A stretch of 64,000 nt of DNA from Saprospiraceae bacterium. GTDB taxonomy: Bacteria; Bacteroidota; Bacteroidia; Chitinophagales; Saprospiraceae. The DNA lies in NCBI GenBank assembly GCA_022842725.1, contig JALHOZ010000014.1, forward strand, positions 37,987 through 101,986. Reading direction: 5' to 3'. The notes beneath the pieces were generated by a model. The model did not search any database. It saw only the letters and a program-made list of their open reading frames with translations, and was not told the DNA's origin. A program made the translations under genes and the position numbers. Below, one piece after another: positions 1-9,800 of this stretch; position 1 is the first letter of the stretch; every line of letters starts with the position of its first letter.

Positions 1-1007
1 TGATCAAAAGTATATGTAAAGGAGTGGATGTAGCCATTGCCCACGGACAGATGGACTCTCAAAAACTCGAAGATACCTTGATTGCATTTATCGACGGAAA
101 ACACGATGTTTTAGTATGTACCAACATCATTGAAACCGGACTTGACATCCCTAATGCCAATACCATGATCATCAACAATGCCCATCAGTTTGGCATGAGT
201 GATTTGCATCAATTGCGAGGCCGGGTGGGAAGATCCAACAAAAGAGCCTATTGTTATTTGTTTGCGCCACCTCTGTCTGTCATGACACAAGATGCCCGAA
301 AAAGGATCAAAACCCTGGAAGAATTTTCCGACCTCGGCAGCGGATTTCAGATTGCTATGAAGGATATGGACATCCGGGGAGCTGGAAATTTATTGGGAGC
401 CGAACAAAGCGGATTTATAGCTGATATCGGATATGAGACTTATCAGAAAATATTGGAGGAAGCGATCGGTGAACTCAAAGAAAACGAATACAAAGAGCTA
501 TTTGAGGAAGAAAATGCCAAAAAAACCACTTTTGTCAGAGACGTGGATATTGACACAGACATCGAGATGTTGATACCCGATGATTATGTCACCAACATCA
601 ACGAAAGGCTGGCATTATATACCCGACTGGACAGTTTGGATAATGAAGAAGCCATTCAGAAATTTGCGGTTATGCTTGAAGACCGGTTTGGCAAAATACC
701 GAATCAGGTCAGAGAATTGTTTGACGGACTGAGAATCCGAACCTTATCCAAGAGGTTGGGTTTTGAAAGAGTAGTGTTGAAAAACAAAAAAATGAACTGT
801 TATTTTATCAGCAATCCGCAATCCTCCTTTTTTGAATCCCCTTTGTTTCAAAAAATCATGGCCTTTGTTTCCACAGCAGGAATGAAACATGGATTTAGTC
901 TCAAACAGACTGCCAGTTATCTCATTATGACCAGAGAAAACGTTCGATATCTTGGCGACGCTAAAAAATTACTGGAAGGATTAAAAGAATGGGTAGAGGA
1001 AAATTGA
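1..1007 (+). CDS. mfd: Transcription-repair coupling factor Mfd, C-terminal part (5' truncated by window)
   Basis: The reading frame is open from base 3, so the gene begins outside the window; about 334 residues are visible. Mfd is a cytoplasmic DNA translocase that removes stalled RNA polymerase and recruits UvrA to the lesion. Visible in order are helicase motif V (ETGLDIPNANT), motif VI (QLRGRVGRS), and the TRG translocation motif region (GSGFQIAMKDMDIRGAGNLLG). A C-terminal D7-like domain follows (INERLALYTRL, then DRFGKIP). RecG shares motifs V and VI but lacks the D7 tail, so Mfd is the better call. The gene ends at TGA 1005-1007 and converges on the next gene 9 bp away. The in-frame GTG at 24 is not the real start. 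Confidence 0.95.
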   Translation, partial: IKSICKGVDVAIAHGQMDSQKLEDTLIAFIDGKHDVLVCTNIIETGLDIPNANTMIINNAHQFGMSDLHQLRGRVGRSNKRAYCYLFAPPLSVMTQDARKRIKTLEEFSDLGSGFQIAMKDMDIRGAGNLLGAEQSGFIADIGYETYQKILEEAIGELKENEYKELFEEENAKKTTFVRDVDIDTDIEMLIPDDYVTNINERLALYTRLDSLDNEEAIQKFAVMLEDRFGKIPNQVRELFDGLRIRTLSKRLGFERVVLKNKKMNCYFISNPQSSFFESPLFQKIMAFVSTAGMKHGFSLKQTASYLIMTRENVRYLGDAKKLLEGLKEWVEEN

Positions 1008-1016
1008 TCAGAAGCC

Positions 1017-1544
1017 TTACCGCTCAAAGACACCATTATTCAATTGCAAAGATTTTAATTTACCTTTTTTAATTTTTATTGAGAAATTTCCGGCACTGGA
1101 AAAATCCTTTCCAACGTGTTTGCCATACTCAAAATCAGAAACTGATTCCACCAAATCCCTGATGTTAGCGGTAAATCGTTCTGAAATGAATATTGAGGCT
1201 TGAATATCAGAAACACAAATCCCCTGATCCAACATAATTATATAATTGATAATGATATTTGTTTCTTTATTGTCAAAGTTTTCTTCTTCACAAAACCCTT
1301 TTATTCTCTGAAAGAATTCTTCGTGTGAATACGTTTTGAAGACCGGGGGAATCATCATTTTTTTAAAAATTTCCCGAGGATTATCAGGATCAATTGATTT
1401 AAGGCAATCATTTTTATAAACCTCCTGTAAGGGTTTGGATTGGGCCGCAAGATTCTGAACACCGATCATAATAATGCAACCAAACCCCCAAATACTAAGC
1501 TGAAAGAGTTGACAAAAAAGATTCTTATGTATTCGGTAAGGCAT
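1017..1544 (-). CDS. Hypothetical exported protein, 175 aa
   Basis: I do not recognise this family. Residues about 10-34 are hydrophobic and end in a possible signal peptidase site (NLAAQS), so the protein is probably exported. The mature part is mixed alpha/beta in character with three Cys residues and no catalytic motif I can name. It converges with mfd and is separated from the next minus-strand gene by about 80 bp of AT-rich sequence. I saw no clear TAnnTTTG box upstream. The start is the first ATG; a shorter start would lose part of the signal segment. Confidence 0.6.
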   Translation of the reverse strand: MPYRIHKNLFCQLFQLSIWGFGCIIMIGVQNLAAQSKPLQEVYKNDCLKSIDPDNPREIFKKMMIPPVFKTYSHEEFFQRIKGFCEEENFDNKETNIIINYIIMLDQGICVSDIQASIFISERFTANIRDLVESVSDFEYGKHVGKDFSSAGNFSIKIKKGKLKSLQLNNGVFER

Positions 1545-1624
1545 AAAGTTGGTTTAGTTTTGTGAACCAGGAAGTAAATAAATGTAAAAATAGTAAAAAT
1601 GCCTGATTTTTGACAAAATTTGTA

Positions 1625-2854
1625 TCAGGAAGCAAGCCATGTTTCTTTATACTCTACAAAAAAATCTGTTGCCAATGATTCCATTCTTTCTTTGAAAAAA
1701 GAACGCAACATTTCGAAATTACACTTTGCAAAATATGTTTTATTTTCCAAATTGTATTTTTCTGTAAAAAACTTCACCATTGCATCATGTTCACTTTTGA
1801 TGGAATAAGAGTATAGGTACATATCGTGCCATCCCTCTTTATAAAATGTAAACTGCAATTCTACCGGATCATTTACAAATACCTGATATTCCACCAAATT
1901 ATTTTTCATGGGCCTGATGTCTTTGAAAAAATCGACCTGATCGATTGCATTATAAAATTTAAGATGAAACAGGGCTAATTCCGGGGGCGTATTTTTTAGT
2001 AATTTATATTCTCCTGAAAACTCAATAAATTTATGTTCTTGTTTTTCCAGGTTAACCAAATGTTTTAACCTTTGGAACATAATATTAAATGCATAACAGG
2101 ATTCACATCCGCAATCTGATTCATGTTCATGGTGCAACATGTGGTATATCGGTTCGGTTTCTTCCACCCAGGCGACAATCTCTTCAAATTCCACCATGGT
2201 TTCATGGAAGGCCAACAACTTCAAAAAGGCCGTTCTTGCCATCAGGATTTCATGTACATTATCTTCCTCGTCTTCCGGCAAAGTTGTAAATTCTCTGCGA
2301 AGCCATATTCCTTTGGTGTATGGATCTTTGGGTTCCTCATACGGACTGTCCATTCCCAAATGTTGATGATATTCTTCAAAAACTTCAAATAGGAAGGCAA
2401 AGTCATCCATATGTACGTACAACAGAACTTCTCGGTAAAAAGGTATTTTTACCGAAAGGTGTCTTCTGCCTTCTTCAAAATCAAAATCACTCATTTTAAA
2501 CTCCGAATCATAAGGCACCAGGTCGTCATAATAATATTCGAAGTACCGGTCTACCCAAATCCAGTAAGGTAGATTCAACTCATCATCCTGCTCATCCTCG
2601 GCAGGAAAAGTATCCATCATTTGCCTGCAGGTTACTTCATGAGCCTTACATTCCATGACCTTTTGTAATGCATGGTAAATATCCATAAAAGCATGTTCTT
2701 CAGAACCTTCTTCCAGATCAGTTAAAGACCAGATGGTAGAACACCATTCATAATAATCTTTATATTTTTTAAGCCAATCTTCAATTTGTGAAACCCGGGC
2801 AATCCGATCCGGACATTCATCCAATAACTCTTTAATTTGTGGTGGGTAATACAT
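1625..2854 (-). CDS. Hypothetical cytoplasmic acidic protein, 409 aa
   Basis: No family recognised. The protein is strongly acidic and rich in aromatic residues (many E/D, Y, W, F), has no signal peptide and no membrane segment, so it is probably cytoplasmic. Around residues 240-252 there is a His/Cys cluster, HHEHESDCGCESC, which could bind a metal but is isolated. The even spread of WxxY/DxxF patches suggests a helical repeat-like fold, which is inference only. Start is ATG at 2852-2854. It stands alone, with about 180 bp to the divergent gene at 3036/3192. Confidence 0.6.
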   Translation of the reverse strand: MYYPPQIKELLDECPDRIARVSQIEDWLKKYKDYYEWCSTIWSLTDLEEGSEEHAFMDIYHALQKVMECKAHEVTCRQMMDTFPAEDEQDDELNLPYWIWVDRYFEYYYDDLVPYDSEFKMSDFDFEEGRRHLSVKIPFYREVLLYVHMDDFAFLFEVFEEYHQHLGMDSPYEEPKDPYTKGIWLRREFTTLPEDEEDNVHEILMARTAFLKLLAFHETMVEFEEIVAWVEETEPIYHMLHHEHESDCGCESCYAFNIMFQRLKHLVNLEKQEHKFIEFSGEYKLLKNTPPELALFHLKFYNAIDQVDFFKDIRPMKNNLVEYQVFVNDPVELQFTFYKEGWHDMYLYSYSIKSEHDAMVKFFTEKYNLENKTYFAKCNFEMLRSFFKERMESLATDFFVEYKETWLAS

Positions 2855-3191
2855 AGGTTGATTCCATTAATAGGTTTTAAAATACAGTGTAAACAATTTA
2901 GTAAAACAAAGTTAATGTTCGTCGGGGAGAATAACAACAGGCAAACTATATTTTTTAATTATTTTAACACTATGGTTTCGGGGTAATCCTGCATCCTACA
3001 TCGCGGTTTGGTACAAGATCCATCGTCCGAAAAAAATGAATGTTAGTCTATATTTTTTAAAATTAAATATATTTTTATTGTTTATCAATAAATTTATATT
3101 GATATTTGTGCCGTTAATTTTATTTTTTCCGGGATTTTCTAAAGAATCAGATAGAATTCATTTTGAACACTTTCATAAACATTTTAAAAAC

Positions 3192-3725
3192 ATGAAAACA
3201 AAAAATCCATTTATCATAACCTTCATGCATGTTATCTTCATGATTGTTTTTATCGGCATGGCCATCGCTGCCGGTACCATGCTCACACACTATATCATCA
3301 GTCTTTTTATCGGACCGGAGCCCCAGGGACCGGGAGGGCCGTCATTCGGTTTGGGAATAACGAATGTTTATGAATACAGTTTATGGAATTACCACATGTT
3401 TGCTTCCTATATATTAAGCATCATATTACTAAAGACAGTAATGGCATATCAGGTTGTCTCCATTTTCCAACATCTTGATCTCAACAAACCCTTTCAGTCC
3501 AAAGTGGTAAAAAAAATCCGAAATATCGGTTATCTTGCCGTTATGGCGGGAATTATATCCATTTTTGGAAATGCACATGATAACTGGTTGACGAAAAGAG
3601 GTGTGGAGGTCGCATATGACTGGGATGCCAATGAAATATTGTTTTTTGCCGGAATCATCTTTGTTTTGGGACTTATTTTCAAAAAAGGTGCAGAGTTTCA
3701 GTCTGAAAACGAATTAACCGTCTGA
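3192..3725 (+). CDS. DUF2975-like four-helix membrane protein
   Basis: Four hydrophobic segments are visible, separated by short loops, in the pattern of DUF2975 membrane proteins, which are usually encoded beside a YozG-type HTH regulator as here. The frame is open back to an ATG at 3036, which would add a further hydrophobic segment and a 177-residue-plus-52 form. The ATG at 3192 (MKTKNPF) gives the usual family length and is preferred, but the choice is not certain. The last codons lie 3 bp before the HTH gene, so the two are almost certainly co-transcribed. Function of the family is not established; a role in membrane-linked signalling is inference. Confidence 0.7.
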   Translation: MKTKNPFIITFMHVIFMIVFIGMAIAAGTMLTHYIISLFIGPEPQGPGGPSFGLGITNVYEYSLWNYHMFASYILSIILLKTVMAYQVVSIFQHLDLNKPFQSKVVKKIRNIGYLAVMAGIISIFGNAHDNWLTKRGVEVAYDWDANEILFFAGIIFVLGLIFKKGAEFQSENELTV

Positions 3726-3728
3726 TCC

Positions 3729-3950
3729 ATGCCCATCATAGTCAACCTCGATGTAATGATGGCCAAAAGAAAGATGTCGCTCAACGAACTGTCTGAAAAG
3801 GTAGATCTGACACTTTCCAATTTGTCCATTCTCAAAACCGGTAAAGCCAAAGCCATCCGTTTTTCTACGCTGGAAGCAGTATGTAAAGCGCTCAATTGCC
3901 AACCGGGAGATATTCTTGAATTTCAGGAAGAAGAGGAAACGGAATTGTAA
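3729..3950 (+). CDS. Small HTH transcriptional regulator (Cro/C1, YozG-like)
   Basis: A 73-residue protein consisting of a single helix-turn-helix domain. The pattern KMSLNELSEKVDLTLSNLS followed by KAIRFSTLEAVCKALNCQPGD is typical of the YozG/XRE-like one-domain regulators (Pfam HTH_26 type). The acidic C-terminal tail (EEEETEL) is short. It starts 3 bp after the DUF2975-like gene stop. In this family the pair is conserved across phyla, so the regulator probably controls its own operon or acts with the membrane protein. It converges with the OmpA-family gene whose stop is 6 bp away. Confidence 0.85.
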   Translation: MPIIVNLDVMMAKRKMSLNELSEKVDLTLSNLSILKTGKAKAIRFSTLEAVCKALNCQPGDILEFQEEEETEL

Positions 3951-3955
3951 ACCGT

Positions 3956-5848
3956 TTATTCAGGCAGAATAATCACTTCCGTCCTCCGGTTGTAGCGGTG
4001 GTCTTCATCGCTGCAGGGCACTCCGTTTTTGCAATGATTCCTGAGTCGGCTTTCACCCAAACCTTTGGTCAGTATTTTTTTTGGATTGACACCCTTTGAA
4101 ACCAGATATTCTTTGGCATTGGTTGCTCTTTTTTTTGATAAAATGACATTATAAGCATCGCTGCCTCTGCTATCGGTATGTGACTCCAAAAGGATACGCA
4201 GATTCGGGTTTTCTTTCATTTTTGTTGCAAGGATGTCCAGGTCATTTTTTTCACTTAAAATAATTTTATCACTGTCATAATCGTAATAGAGATTTTCCAA
4301 TACATACACAGAACCTGCCTGGGTGTCCCCGAGCAATGTTTCAGCTTCGACATCCGTCATTTCTGAATCATCGGTTTCAACGGTTTCTTCTTCATCAGAT
4401 GGTTGTAACGTGATATTTAGGACTTTACCGTGCAAAGAAGGTTTAAAAAAGACAATCTCTGTTTCACAAACATCACACAAACTTTCTACCTTGTAGTAAA
4501 CGTTTTTTTTCAGCCTGATCCTGGCGTACCCTTTGTCATTCGTTTTTAATTCGGTGAAAGAAACGTCTTTCATGATGGTGTTCCATTTGAGGTACATATT
4601 TCCTGTATCATCAATGTCGACGATGTCCAAAGTCGGATCGTCGAGATGAACATCCTCCTTAAACATTTCTATTTCTGTAAAACGAACCGTTGCATCCGGA
4701 AATGCTAATAAAGTGAGCTTTTCGAAAACCCATACATCAATATCAACTTCTTCATTAAAATCTTTTGAAATTATAGGTTCTGCGGACGATTCGCCCCATA
4801 CGGATTGTGGCGCCGACCATTGATAAATATCATCTTCTCCTTTCCCACCGGGCCGGTTGGATGCCAAATACCCTTCTTTTCCACCGGGAGCGATGATAAA
4901 ATGAATGTCATCAAAGGGAGAATTAACCGGTTTTGGTAATAATTTCGGCTCTGACCAGATTTGATTTTCAACAGTTACATAATATATATCAAAACCACCA
5001 TGTCCTCCTTGTCTGTCTGAAGCAAAAACCAGGGTTCTTTCATCGGCAAAATTGGCATATCCTTCATTGTAAACTGAATTGATGCCTTTGCCGAGATTGC
5101 TGATTCCTACCCACTCGTTTTTATCTCTTCGGGCAATATATAAATCTCTCCCTCCGAAACCATCCGGTCTGTCTGAAGTAAATACCAGATATTCGCCGTC
5201 GGGACTGATGGCAGGGTCACTAACAGAATACTCCTCACCACGAATATTAATTTTTTCGGCTTTTGCTCCTTTTTCCAGTGTTGATTGCCAAATACTCAGA
5301 TTGATGATGATACTATCCTGTTTTTTGGCATTGGCACGCTGAATTCTTTTTTTATCATAATCTACTCTGGTAAAATACAGTATCTGATGCACCGTGTCAA
5401 ACGAAAAAGGCCCTTCATAATAAGCTGAATTGATATGTTTTTCCAATGCTGTATATCCTGTCCATTTACCCTCCTTTTTATCTTCTGCCACAACAATCTG
5501 ATAGTCCTTTCCTCCGTCGACGCCCGCAACATAAGCCATCCTGTCTCCAATCCACTGTGGAAATGTTTCCAATCCCCGTGAGTTGATATTGGTTTCATTG
5601 GTCAGCACTATTTTTTCAAAACTTTTAAAATCAAATCTTTTTTGTTGCGCTGATCCTTGCGGGACGTAAACAAATCCCAGTAGTAATAATATCGGTATTT
5701 TGGAAACAACTTGTTTTAACCTCCCGGATAACCGGTGAGTATTTCTGTAAATGTATTGATTACAAACCTTCATTTTGTTCGCTATAGCAGTCCGTATAAA
5801 ACGAAAAACCAACACATTTATATGATTGGAAAAATAATCCATAACCAT
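3956..5848 (-). CDS. PD40 propeller / OmpA-family outer-membrane-associated protein, T9SS-linked
   Basis: About 630 residues. After a signal segment (hydrophobic stretch ending GSAQQ near residue 68) come several PD40/WD40-like blades (for example YLVFTSDRPDGFGGRDLYIA and LVFASDRQGGHGGFDIYYV). A middle beta domain follows, then a C-terminal OmpA peptidoglycan-binding domain with SHTDSRGSDAYNVILSKKR and a terminal NRRTEV. Such proteins follow PorP/SprF genes in Bacteroidota and are thought to tie secreted adhesins to the cell wall. Start is ambiguous: ATG at 5848 overlaps the porP stop by one base, while ATG at 5773 (MKVCNQ) gives a more normal signal-peptide length. Last gene of a three-gene minus-strand operon. 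Confidence 0.88.
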   Translation of the reverse strand: MVMDYFSNHINVLVFRFIRTAIANKMKVCNQYIYRNTHRLSGRLKQVVSKIPILLLLGFVYVPQGSAQQKRFDFKSFEKIVLTNETNINSRGLETFPQWIGDRMAYVAGVDGGKDYQIVVAEDKKEGKWTGYTALEKHINSAYYEGPFSFDTVHQILYFTRVDYDKKRIQRANAKKQDSIIINLSIWQSTLEKGAKAEKINIRGEEYSVSDPAISPDGEYLVFTSDRPDGFGGRDLYIARRDKNEWVGISNLGKGINSVYNEGYANFADERTLVFASDRQGGHGGFDIYYVTVENQIWSEPKLLPKPVNSPFDDIHFIIAPGGKEGYLASNRPGGKGEDDIYQWSAPQSVWGESSAEPIISKDFNEEVDIDVWVFEKLTLLAFPDATVRFTEIEMFKEDVHLDDPTLDIVDIDDTGNMYLKWNTIMKDVSFTELKTNDKGYARIRLKKNVYYKVESLCDVCETEIVFFKPSLHGKVLNITLQPSDEEETVETDDSEMTDVEAETLLGDTQAGSVYVLENLYYDYDSDKIILSEKNDLDILATKMKENPNLRILLESHTDSRGSDAYNVILSKKRATNAKEYLVSKGVNPKKILTKGLGESRLRNHCKNGVPCSDEDHRYNRRTEVIILPE

Positions 5849-6810
5849 CAGAAATATCGGGGGTTTACAATAACCGTTTTAATCTTTTTCGGCAATAAGT
5901 TGTAGGTCATACAAATCTCCAGACTTCCGTGGTCAATGGTTCTGATATCAGACAAGGTGATATCATAAGCTGCACTGACCATCCATCTGTCTGTAGCCTG
6001 AACAGAAAAAATAAAGTCCAGCGATTCACCCCAATCTCCCGGACCTCCTCCTGTTCTGTAAGTAAGTCCGGCACTATACCAGTCTTTATATACTGCCATA
6101 AAATTAAAATCCGCGGTAAAAGGGCTGTTTTCGGCCAGTCTGAACATCACCTGAGGCACAAACCTGAAATCCTGTTTGTAAGCGATACTTCCTCCAGTCA
6201 TCAGATACAGGTGGCGAACTTCTGATGTAAAAAACTGGTTGGTATCAAAATCCAGATCAGCCCGAATCATCCTGGGTACAGACAAACCGGCAAAAAATAC
6301 TTTTGTATTGTAGTAAGCACCAAAACCGGCATTAAACAAATTTTTTGAAAAACGGTCCTGCAGGATGGAAGGGTCGTTTTGTATTCCCTGAATGGCATAT
6401 AATCTCGGGTCGGTATAATCCTGGACATACGATCTTCCGCTGATATTCATCCCCATACTCAAGGTACCTGCTCCGATTCGGAATTTATACGCATACATCC
6501 CTTCATAGGTAATTTTTTCGGTGATTCCGATACTTTGTCTTTCCACATTTAATCCTGCTCCCAGTCTTTTGGCTATCCTGGGAAAATTGACAGAAAAAAC
6601 CTGAGCCTGCGGAGCACCTGGAACACCAATCCATTGACTTCGGTGCAATACTGAAAAACTGGTATAAGTTTCATTGCCGGCAAAACCCGGATTGAGACTC
6701 AATTTATTGTACATAAACTGGGTGTACATTTGTTGTTGTTGGGCTTTCGCCGAAAACAAACTCCCAAAAGTTAAAAACCAAATAAAATAGCGCATCAGAT
6801 TTTTTCTCAT
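5848..6810 (-). CDS. PorP/SprF-family type IX secretion system outer-membrane protein
   Basis: A 320-residue protein with an N-terminal signal peptide (ending SAKAQQQQ), directly followed by the family hallmark MYTQFMYNKLSLNPGFAGN. The rest alternates as in an outer-membrane beta barrel (aromatic-rich strands such as YAYKFRIGAGTLSMGMN) and ends with NPRYF. PorP/SprF proteins help deliver and anchor T9SS cargo that carries gliding-motility C-terminal domains. The start ATG overlaps the adhesin stop by 4 bp (ATGA) and its own stop touches the OmpA gene, so the three genes are translationally coupled. It is probably dedicated to the upstream adhesin. Confidence 0.92.
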   Translation of the reverse strand: MRKNLMRYFIWFLTFGSLFSAKAQQQQMYTQFMYNKLSLNPGFAGNETYTSFSVLHRSQWIGVPGAPQAQVFSVNFPRIAKRLGAGLNVERQSIGITEKITYEGMYAYKFRIGAGTLSMGMNISGRSYVQDYTDPRLYAIQGIQNDPSILQDRFSKNLFNAGFGAYYNTKVFFAGLSVPRMIRADLDFDTNQFFTSEVRHLYLMTGGSIAYKQDFRFVPQVMFRLAENSPFTADFNFMAVYKDWYSAGLTYRTGGGPGDWGESLDFIFSVQATDRWMVSAAYDITLSDIRTIDHGSLEICMTYNLLPKKIKTVIVNPRYF

Positions 6811-9800
6811 CTTTGTATGATTAAAAATCCGCTCAGTGGCTTATTGCCATTTGCCAGATCAAGGTGATAAAAATAGGTTCCCGCAGGAACCGGATTGCCA
6901 TTGTACAATCCTTTCCAATCATTGGTATAATCAGTCGCCGAAAACACTTCATTGCCCCATTCATTAAATATGACCAAACGGTGTCCCGGAAATTGGTTAT
7001 TGTACAAACAAGGAACTATAAATGCGTCATTGATCCCATCCTCATTGGGTGTGATGATACTCGGTGGACGGCAATCAATTTCCGTATCTATGGTCAACGT
7101 GACGGTAGCCCGAGAACAAAAATCCGGACACAAGACCGAACAAATTTCGTAAACAAAGGTAAGTTCTCCGGTAGTTGACACATCAGGTTCAAAAACCACT
7201 GATCCGTTTTCGATAGTGACGGTACCGTTGGCAGGAGGTGTGATGATACGTAAAACAAAATCCCCTTCCGTTTCATCATTGTCTGTAATGTCCAATATTT
7301 CATTACTAAAAAACGGAATGGTGTACACGTCATTTTCTGCCGTGGGGCCTCCTTCTACTAAAACCCTGATGGTATCTGATGAATAAGAAACACATCCGCG
7401 ATAACTGTAAAATAAAAAGATGGTATTCACTCCGTTTTTGAGCCCGCTTAACGTGGTATTTTGACCGTTGGGGTTGGTAAAAAACACGGTAGGGTCAGTT
7501 GACAACCATTGAACATCCAAAACCGGCGGACCGTGATTTGCCATAAGGTCAACAATCGCTGATTCACAAACCCTGATGTCATTTCCCTGAGTAGTGCCGG
7601 CAAAAAACTGAGGTACGTCATCCAACTCAATAATGACAACATTGGAAGGCGACGAAAAACAATTTCCTTTTTTAGTGACAACGTACACCAGATTGGTTCC
7701 GGTAAATAATCCCGGCATCGAACCGTCAATCTGAATACACGGATTATTAAAACTTGTGATGGTATCTAATGTTTGCGCGTTGATAAGATACAACTGATCG
7801 CCTGTTACAAAAGAATTGGGGTCTATACATATTTCAACAAAAGAACCAGGTTGTTTGCACAAAAAGTATCTTTGACCTGTCACAACGGGAACCTGGATGG
7901 ATTCATTTACAGTGACAAATACAGAATCTTTTTGTGAAAAACATCCGTTTTTTTCCAAATATAAAACATACCAACCTTCATGTTTTTTCTCTGCTGCAGG
8001 TATTTGTGGCATCGAAATATCTGAAACAAAATTATCCGGTCCCGTCCATCGGTATAAGGCATCTGCAAAATCGGATTCCAAAAACAGGGTTTCGCCAAAA
8101 CAAACCGGGCTGTTTGCTCTCAGCAAAGGTTTTGCCGGAGTAGGTCTTACCTCAACCTCAAAGGGTGGAGACAGAGCAGAAATACATCCGTTTGCTTCAA
8201 CAGAAACGGTATAACTACCATTCAGTGTTGTATTTGCCAAACCGAGAGAGATCGTGGCATCATCTGTCAATACCTGTCCGAGTGAAGGTGTATTCCATGT
8301 ATATTGTATATCGGATCCTGATACAGGTACATTGTTTTCAAGGATAATTTCCTGTCCGCTGCAATAAAAATCCTCACCGGAGATTTCGGGTGTAGCAGGC
8401 GTCATATAAAACCGAACAGGAATGGTAAACGGTAGTGAAGGACAGCCATCTTTATAAACAATTAACGTGTACAAACCGGTATCTTTTTGCATGGGATTGT
8501 TGAGTACAGCATTAGCTACGTTGGAAGTGAATCCTGATGCAGATGAATATTCGTAAGTATAACTGTTGTCCATAGGAAAAACTGACGGAGAAAACCGGAT
8601 GGGCCGACTACTGTTCATACAGGGCAACACATCGGAGCTCAGGGCAGTAATCACCGGAGGTGTAATAACAACTACCACGGTTCCGGCATTATTTCTGCAT
8701 CCTGTAGGAGTCGTTATCGTCACGCTGTAAAATCCGGCTTTGGCAGGAACTTTTGGGTTGTGTATTCCCGGAAGGGTCTGGTTATTGTCCGGACTCTGCC
8801 AGGTATAAGAAGCATTGGGCACAAAAGTTGCCTGCAGCTGAACAGAATCGCCCTCACAAATCGGACCGGAATTGATGACTCCGATTTCCAACAGGTTGTC
8901 GATTGCTATAGAACGAATATCTGAAGGTGGTGAAGAACAGCTACCTTTGGTAACCACCACAGTCCAATTGCCTTCAAAACCGGTTTGAACGTTGGGTATG
9001 ACGAGACTGTTTTCATTTGTTGTAAATCTCAATACGCCGTTTTGATACCATTCATATTTTTCACCGGTATTATTGTTTGATACCAATAAGGAGAAGGTGG
9101 CTCCTTCACAAAATACCAATGCAGAAGAAATCACCGGTTTGACCGGACTTTCCAAAATAATGACATTAGCTTTTGCCGTATCAGAGTCACAACCACTTCT
9201 TGAGACGACCAAAGTATACGTTCCCTGATTCTGAATACCCACATTGGTAATCGAAGGCGGATTTTTTAATGTTGACGAATACCCCGGACCAGACCAAACA
9301 TAGGAAAGATCATTACCGGTATTGGTGCTGTTGAACGTTATGGTTTCACCTTCACAGACGGAATAAAACACCTGTTGAATCATCGCAACCGGGCGGCTGA
9401 TTACAGTTACTTTCAGCAAATTGGAAGGACTTGACGTACAATCCTCTCCTGAAGCAATGATGTAATAAAAATGAACGCCTCCCAAGGGGCTCAGCACAAG
9501 ATTTGGCACAGAGGTGCTTGCTATCTTGACTCCGGTAGGCGCAATGCCTTCATACCAGTCATAGGTAATATTACCGGTAAATTGTGTGGTATTCAGAATG
9601 ACTTCTTCCCCTTCACACAATGATTCTGTTGACGCTGTGAGAACAGGTTTTGTCAATGGTTGTATGTTTACAAATATACTTCCTTCGGTAATACACATAT
9701 TAAATCCTGTCACCGTCACGGAATACAGGCCGCTGTAAGATTCATTGACATTTGGTATGGTGGGATTTTCGGTAAAAAACTCAAAATTACCCGGACCTTT

